The notes below the pieces were generated by a model. It was not told where the DNA came from. It saw only the letters and a program-made list of their open reading frames with translations, and did not search any database. Below, piece after piece: positions 59,179 through 64,000 of a DNA stretch of 64,000 bases. This stretch comes from Cyrtodaria siliqua (lineage: Eukaryota > Mollusca > Bivalvia > Adapedonta > Hiatellidae). Location of the stretch: contig JAWPHD010001807.1 in the NCBI GenBank assembly GCA_037043455.1, positions 62,001-126,000 of the forward strand, in the 5' to 3' direction. The translations under genes and the position numbers were made by a program. Position 1 is the first letter of the stretch, and each line of letters opens with the position of its first letter.

Positions 59179-60075
59179 CGCTACCGCTGTGAATACGGTG
59201 GCATCATTATTAATTGAATTAATTGAATTTAATTCTACGAATTACATATTTTTTATATTTCTTTCCACTCCAATAAAAAAATATAAAAATTAGTTTACAG
59301 TCATTGTTAGGCAATGATTGACTGGATGACGGCTGGCTTAAGATTTTTTATTCTATGGATTTAAAAAAGCAGTAATGTTTTTTTTTTTATCTAAAATACT
59401 TTAATCTTATGTAGTAGCCAATTGAGCTGGCTTAATTTTTGTATCAACAAAAATATATTGTATACAAAATTGTATAACAGTATGCTAATTAGTGTACTGG
59501 GTATTGAGAGCTTGCCCTTAAAAGATGTGTTTAAAAATTTAATATTAAAAATTTAGTCTTTGGACTATTTTTGTTTTTTTTATAAAAAATATAATGTTAT
59601 AATTATATGATGAAAAAAAATGGAAGAGGAAGAGGAAAATGAAAATGAAGAGGACAATGAAAATGAAGGGTAATATGGAATTGAAGATGATGATGAAGAG
59701 GAAGAGGAAATTATATGGGTAGACTGGAAAAGATGGCCATTTTTTGAAAATGTTAACACGTGGTTACCAATATTTTTATTTATAATTATTTATTTTTTTT
59801 GCCTACAAACATATATATAAAAAATAACAAAGAGTACAGTTACTGCTGGGCAGGGATTGATGGTATCCATGTTTTTTTTCTCATTTTTTATAAAACATAT
59901 TTTTTATCCACCAGGTTTAACAGGAATCATAATAGCCGGCTGATTTATATTCCCACTGGGAGTCTTGAAAGGAACAAAGATTGAAAACTTAACCAAATCA
60001 CGTCGCTTAAAATCCTGTCCGGTTGCTAACGCTACCGCTGTGAATACGGTGGCATCATTATTAATTGAATTAATT
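59171..60075. repeat. 850-bp segment flanked by a 54-bp direct repeat
   Basis: ggttgctaacgctaccgctg through attattaattgaattaatt occurs at 59171-59224 and again at 60021-60075, essentially identical. The first copy abuts the end of the 151-aa frame and the second lies 27 bp before the next gene. The segment between them contains a small acidic membrane-protein frame. The arrangement suggests duplication of a gene 3' end together with an inserted segment. Confidence 0.85.
59620..59820 (+). pseudogene. Small acidic N-terminus / transmembrane protein frame (one stop)
   Basis: From ATG 59620 the frame is almost all Glu/Asp/Asn (MEEEEENENEED...). There is a TAA at 59671-59673. It continues EDDDEEEEEIIWVDWKRWPF and a hydrophobic helix (WLPIFLFIIIYFFCL) to TAA 59818-59820. 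A strongly acidic domain plus one membrane helix is coherent enough to be a decayed gene rather than chance, but no family is recognised. Confidence 0.4.
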
Positions 60076-60101
60076 TAATTTTTTATCAATAAATAAAAAA
60101 A

Positions 60102-60680
60102 ATGAAGCAACCGACAGCACCAAGTTTATATCCTGAGTTGCCAGTGGAAGACGGACAAAATTATAGATTACAAAATATTTCAGAGATTGAACGAAAGTTA
60201 ATTACAGAGCGAGACACACGCAAATCTCTTTATAAAAAATATAAACGTGGTATTAATATTACAGATGGAATTGACACTACCTTGATATCTGCAGGTGTTA
60301 TTATGGCTGGGATTGGATTTGTTGTTCCAGTTTTGTTACCTTTAGAAATAGCAGCAATAGTATGTGGAGCTACAGGTGTTTGTATTAATTTTATCAGACG
60401 CAAGCTTAATGCAAAAGCTCAAAAACATCATGAAATAAAAACTTTGGCAGAGTCTAAGTTAAATAGTATAAAGCAGTTCATATCAAAAGCGTTGAGTGAT
60501 GCACACATATCTGAGCAAGAGTTTAAGTTGATTTTAGATGAACTGGAAAGATACTATAATTTGAAACAGGATATCAAACAAAAGAAACTTGAAATTAGTG
60601 AAGTTCAAAAAAAGGAACTAGTAGAGCAGGGAAGAAAGGAAGCAATGGCAACCTTACAAAAAAGTCTTAAAAGTGTGTGA
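60102..60680 (+). CDS. Polinton conserved 192-aa protein with hydrophobic hairpin
   Basis: Intact. Start MKQPTAPSLYPELPVEDGQN after an A/T spacer. It then has ISEIERKLITERDTRKSLYK (coiled coil), two hydrophobic segments (about residues 61-98, SAGVIMAGIGFVVPVLLPLE and IAAIVCGATGVCI) and a C-terminal helical half with AESKLNSIKQFISKALSDAH and HISEQEFKLILDELERY. The layout of PTAP-like start, two membrane helices and coiled coil recurs in animal Polintons. The PTAP sequence at residues 4-7 resembles a late-domain motif, but this may be chance. It is the last gene before the right inverted repeat. Confidence 0.75.
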   Translation: MKQPTAPSLYPELPVEDGQNYRLQNISEIERKLITERDTRKSLYKKYKRGINITDGIDTTLISAGVIMAGIGFVVPVLLPLEIAAIVCGATGVCINFIRRKLNAKAQKHHEIKTLAESKLNSIKQFISKALSDAHISEQEFKLILDELERYYNLKQDIKQKKLEISEVQKKELVEQGRKEAMATLQKSLKSV

Positions 60681-60757
60681 TTTATTGTTTTAGTAGTGTG
60701 TTTGAGTATGATCCACCACCTTTGTATTCAAGATCGGAAAATTGTTAATTTGAATGT

Positions 60758-61095
60758 AATTCTGATAACAAATCAACAAATTTGTTTTGTATTAAAGAAA
60801 CATTTTATAACATTACAAACAATTTTAAACTTGTGTTCTTCACTACCCCTATTTTAAAAAAGTTTGTTAACCTAAGTTTTAATGTTTAACCTCTATTTTG
60901 TAATAAAATTTAAACATCCAAATTTAAAACATTTTCACAATTCAAGTTTTAAATCTTGGGTTATTTAGCGCCTGGGACATGATAAATAACCAGTTAAATC
61001 GACTTAATTTTCAGTAAACTGAAATTTTTGTGTGGTGATTTTAGATTATTTGGGGTGATTTGGTTGTGGTCTAGAACACCCATAATACATATATA
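60758..61095 (-). repeat. Polinton right terminal inverted repeat
   Basis: Complement of 44528-44869. Its outer end runs cacccataat followed by acatatata, then the target duplication tataatgc at 61094-61101. Confidence 0.93.
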
Positions 61096-62600
61096 TAATG
61101 CTATGGGTGGTGTTGCAGTTATTTTTGGCGCACATACCAAAAAACTTCTATTCATTGGAGTTCGCAACCATTTGTGCTACATATGCAGCCAAGCTCGAAC
61201 AAGAAACATTGTTTCTGAAAAGCCCCAATATAAGGGAAAAGGGAAGCTAACAAAGCGAGCGATTGTGCACTCAATGTAGATATTGGACAGATAGTACAAA
61301 GGAATTGAGTGAAAGTGAAATATACAAGATCAGACAAGGAGGTGACACAAGTGAAGTACATGTTGATGAAGTAATGTTGAAGGATATTTATCTGTACTTA
61401 AACAGGTTAGCCATGAAAGCTGATCGCCTCATTGGCAACTTTACATCCAATCTTGCAGAGTCATGGATGAACATAAGGTGTAAATTTGATGGCGGCAAAA
61501 TGTACAATAAGTGTTTCCGTGGCTCTTTTTACGGCAGATGCTATGGTGGGGGACTGCGATAAATGAAAGGACCTGCATGGTCACCTATCGTGTATACGTC
61601 AGTAACGGGAAAAAGAGCCGATTCTGTATTCGTCGACACATATAGGCATAGAGCCAAGCAGTTTGAAAAGAGCATACGGTCTCAGAAGAAGCCTGAAAAT
61701 AAGTTAAAGAAGAGAAAAAGGAAACTGGAGAGTCAATCCCAGTGCAACACTAAAAGGGCAAAGTTAGACTATGGACCTAATATCCTCAGTGATGAACCGG
61801 ACATACCTATGACTGAATTGAACAAAGAATGTGAGAAACTGTATGTGAAGAGTGTTGACCTACAGGAACATGAAAAAAAGCATGTGGAAAGGGCAACTCT
61901 CGATCAAAGCCTGAGTGATAGGTAGTTTCACGAACGAAAACTTAGGCTCACAAGCTCCTCATTGGGTGAAATTGTATGCAGGTCCCCGAATAACAACAAC
62001 CCTGCAGTGGTTAAAAGGCTGTTATACACAATATCTAGAGGAAACAGATACTCAGCCAAGGGATTAAAAGAAGAGTCATCAACCATAAAGGAATACATTA
62101 TGAATAAAAACCGAGAATGCAACACTATATCAGACGTCAAACCATTAGGGTTTATGATAAGCACGGAGTTTCCATACCTTATAGAAAGCAGTGACGGTTT
62201 GGTGGTTGAAACCGACAGTGGTGAAGGTCTTCTTGAAATGAAGAACTTGCTTCAAAACAACGTTTTGCCAATAACAGATGCAGATTAAGACATTTTGTTT
62301 GAAAGAAGATGAACATGGCACTGTACAACTGAAAAGAAATCATACTTCTACCAGGTACAAGGCCAACTGAACATATTAAATAAGCCCTGGTGTGATTTTG
62401 TTGTCAGGAGAACGGACCCACACGACAAGTTTATAGAAATAATTTTAATAGATAGACAGTTATGGATAAAGGTGATGGTTCCAAAATTGTCAGCCTTCTA
62501 TTTTACACACATGTTACCAGTGCTTGCTGTACCAAGATTTAAATGTACATCTGGGATTAGAAAACCATCCATCCCTTGTGTAAGTTCACGAAGAATATAA
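61094..62600 (+). pseudogene. Mutator-like transposase / YqaJ nuclease gene, 3' part
   Basis: Resumes after the Polinton with MGGVAVIFGAHTKKLLF and GVRNHLCYICSQ, then jumps to YKGKGKLTKRAIVHS. Blocks around the catalytic centre are absent, so an internal deletion predates or accompanied decay. Next come ADRLIGNFTSNLAESWMNIR, FDGGKMYNKCFRGSF and GPAWSPIVYTSVTGKRAD. The YqaJ-type nuclease part follows in shifted frames: LTSSSLGEIVCRSPN, GFMISTEFPYLIESSDGLV, GLLEMKNLL and LKRNHTYFYQVQGQLNIL. It ends AVPRFKCTSGIRKPSIPC with TAA at 62598-62600. In-frame stops near 61280, 61560 and 61925 and frameshifts after 62200 confirm a pseudogene. Confidence 0.85.
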
Positions 62601-62689
62601 ATGGGTATGAACATTCCTGTATAAATTTGACAAGTACAGATACAGCAACAAGCACATAAAGATATATTATTATATATATATACCTTTAT

Positions 62690-62895
62690 TCAATTAATAA
62701 TTACCATCTCCGTGCCAGAATGGTTTTCAACGTTGTGTTGTAAGCTTTCTCTTCTCACCGTTGCGGGTTCGAATCCCTCTGTGAGCTCGACTTGTGAGAA
62801 ACTGTCGATTCTTACGGATGGCGGGAGGTGTACAGTACTGGTTCTACCCAGGAAAAGTGGGTGGTCTCCACCACAATAAATATATATAACGTTAA
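62690..62895 (+). mobile_element. tRNA-derived SINE, second subfamily
   Basis: A-box-like tgccagaatgg and B-box-like gcgggttcgaatccctc (about 62764) form a tRNA-related head. It is followed by gtgagaaactgtcgattctt and acggatgg, the shared core tactggttctacccagg, and ggtggtctccaccac. The 3' part matches the minus-strand copy at 36.78-36.88 kb, and the core matches the SINE at 5.43 kb. It is not a functional tRNA gene. Confidence 0.75.
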
Positions 62896-63310
62896 ATGTG
62901 TTGAAAATGATGTAAAACACAATACAAACAAAACAAATCAATTAATAATTATATGAAATGTTTGTGTCTAATTTATGATGTTTTCAATTTATGTATATGT
63001 GTGTACTATTAATGCCTGATAGGCGAATGATAAATTTATATAAAAGAAGATATTTTAGTTTAAAAAGTAATGAACAGTGGTGTTGATGAAATTGAATGAA
63101 TATGATCATGAAAACACAAGAAAATACTATATTTAATTCATAAAAGTGATAAAAACAACTTCCTTTTTATTCTGTTACTGTTGTACAGCTTTTCTTTATT
63201 CATTTGTAGTGAAGAATCCACATTATTTATTAAATGTTACAAAGAAGTCGTTTAAAGCATCTGCTATTCAAACGCATTCATCTGTATTGTATATTAATAA
63301 GTATATATAC
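62896..63310. other. AT-rich spacer, nothing recognised
   Basis: No coding frame with a known domain and no known repeat. Confidence 0.35.
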
Positions 63311-63912
63311 CAGTGCTCTCCAGAAAATATGAAGTAGTAGGTGAAAAAATAATTGTAGTAGGAGCAGTTGCACACGATGCGAGATGCAAAGCGAATCGCT
63401 GGAGCTGCGAAGCGGCGAGGGGTGGGAGGGCTGTGCCCGCGCACTAGGGGTGTTTGGGCAGTCTCCCACAGATTTGTTTTATTTTGACGGTGCAAAATGG
63501 TGCGTTCTGGTGCATTTTACACTCATTTTTCATTGGTCTGTACGGACACTTTTATATGTACAAAGATAAATAATTATATATTTTTTTTGTATATTTGAGA
63601 AAAGTAGCCGGCGCTAGGGTTTAGAGTAATAGCCGATATCGCTCTAATATTGATCTTTAATTTGGATCTCCAAGATCCTGCCATTAATATATAACTCGCT
63701 TTCATTTCATCAATGAGCACAACAATCAATTATACAGTGCTGCCACACTGGAATACCAACCAAAAATAGTCTCGGCCAGCTAGACCGTATGTCTTACTTG
63801 CAGATATCGGTCCTGGCAGATTAGACCAATTAAAGTGCGCACTAGCGATTAGCACAATTTATTTGGGCGTTTTTTTCCACGCGCATAAAGTCAACGTTTT
63901 CTGGAGAACACT
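63311..63912. mobile_element. hAT-like non-autonomous element
   Basis: Terminal inverted repeats cagtgctctccagaaaa and the complement ttttctggagaacactg. Flanks atatatac and atatttat resemble a decayed 8-bp duplication. CAGTG termini and 8-bp duplications are hAT features. The interior is GC-richer (aagcgaatcgctggagctgc) but shows no transposase. Confidence 0.65.
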
Positions 63913-64000
63913 GATATTTATATACTCAACTTTTATTGTAATCCCCCGTGTGGTTGTCGGGAGTATAACACAACCACAGCAATCTCAAAAACATACAAAA
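63913..64000. other. Window end, nothing recognised
   Basis: Short flank after the hAT-like element, without features. Confidence 0.3.

Larger units (their letters stand above)
44528..61095. mobile_element. Polinton/Maverick element, 16.6 kb, complete but degraded
   Basis: A virus-like self-synthesising DNA transposon. The terminal inverted repeats are about 340 bp (44528-44869 and 60758-61095). They begin in a TA-rich stretch followed by ttatgggtgttct and the accacaaccaaatcacccc block, and are roughly 97% alike by eye. The flanks share TAATGC, extendable to TATAATGC, consistent with the 6-bp duplication made by Polinton integrase. Inside are family B polymerase, rve integrase, packaging ATPase, probable major and minor capsid proteins and several small virion-type proteins. 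Most genes carry frameshifts or stops, so it is not intact. Confidence 0.95.

Noticed and set aside
62740..62800. tRNA gene
   Set aside because: Has a B-box but is followed by a SINE body shared with other loci; no convincing cloverleaf.

Overview
The window is AT-rich invertebrate nuclear DNA, most likely from a bivalve mollusc. The reasons are spliceosomal exons, dense nested transposable elements, a long satellite array, and repeat families I associate with bivalve genomes: a roughly 160-bp unit containing 'gagttatggcccttgatt', a 'TTATGCCCCCGCAAC...GGGGGCATA' repeat, and tRNA-derived SINEs sharing 'GGTTCTACCC'. No prokaryotic gene organisation, rRNA, functional tRNA or CRISPR array is visible. 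The species cannot be named from the sequence alone.

Layout. 0.2-6 kb: last coding exons of a host single-pass membrane protein (fibronectin-III end, transmembrane exon, short tail) whose four exons join in phase. 7.3-8.8 kb: a decayed DD34D mariner carrying a piece of a retroelement 3' tail. 9.3-9.7 kb: a possible small two-exon host gene. 11.1-16.8 kb: an ~89-bp satellite with a 1,323-bp higher-order duplication and an inserted pogo/Tigger-type element. 16.8-24.1 kb: three decayed copies of one reverse-transcriptase element family. 21.0-29.0 kb: interspersed blocks of two ~155-165-bp bivalve repeats. 29.7-33.5 kb: a minus-strand non-LTR retrotransposon (zinc-knuckle ORF1; endonuclease, RT remnant and RNase H in ORF2) with the RT core deleted. 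36.5-40.2 kb: remnants of a Harbinger-type element, both transposase and Myb-like partner, mixed with a dispersed hairpin repeat that is duplicated at 40.5-41.7 kb.

43.98-62.6 kb is the main item. A Mutator-like transposase / YqaJ-nuclease gene remnant is split by a complete 16.6-kb Polinton (Maverick) element at 44528-61095, with ~340-bp terminal inverted repeats and a 6-8-bp target duplication. The Polinton encodes a protein-primed-type family B DNA polymerase, a retrovirus-like integrase, a packaging ATPase, a probable double-jelly-roll major capsid protein, a probable minor capsid protein, and about ten further virion-type or unknown proteins. Most large genes carry one or two frameshifts or stops. 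The polymerase is also interrupted by a 1,200-bp TTAA-flanked (piggyBac-like) insertion and by a 133-bp hairpin-rich insertion. No adenovirus-type protease was found. Short intergenic spacers share an A/T promoter-like motif immediately before start codons.

Together the elements give a relative chronology: host gene, then Mutator/YqaJ element, then Polinton, then piggyBac-like and hairpin insertions. The capsid, ATPase, polymerase and integrase set indicates an endogenised virus-like element that is now degraded. The far right end (63.3-63.9 kb) holds a hAT-like non-autonomous element.
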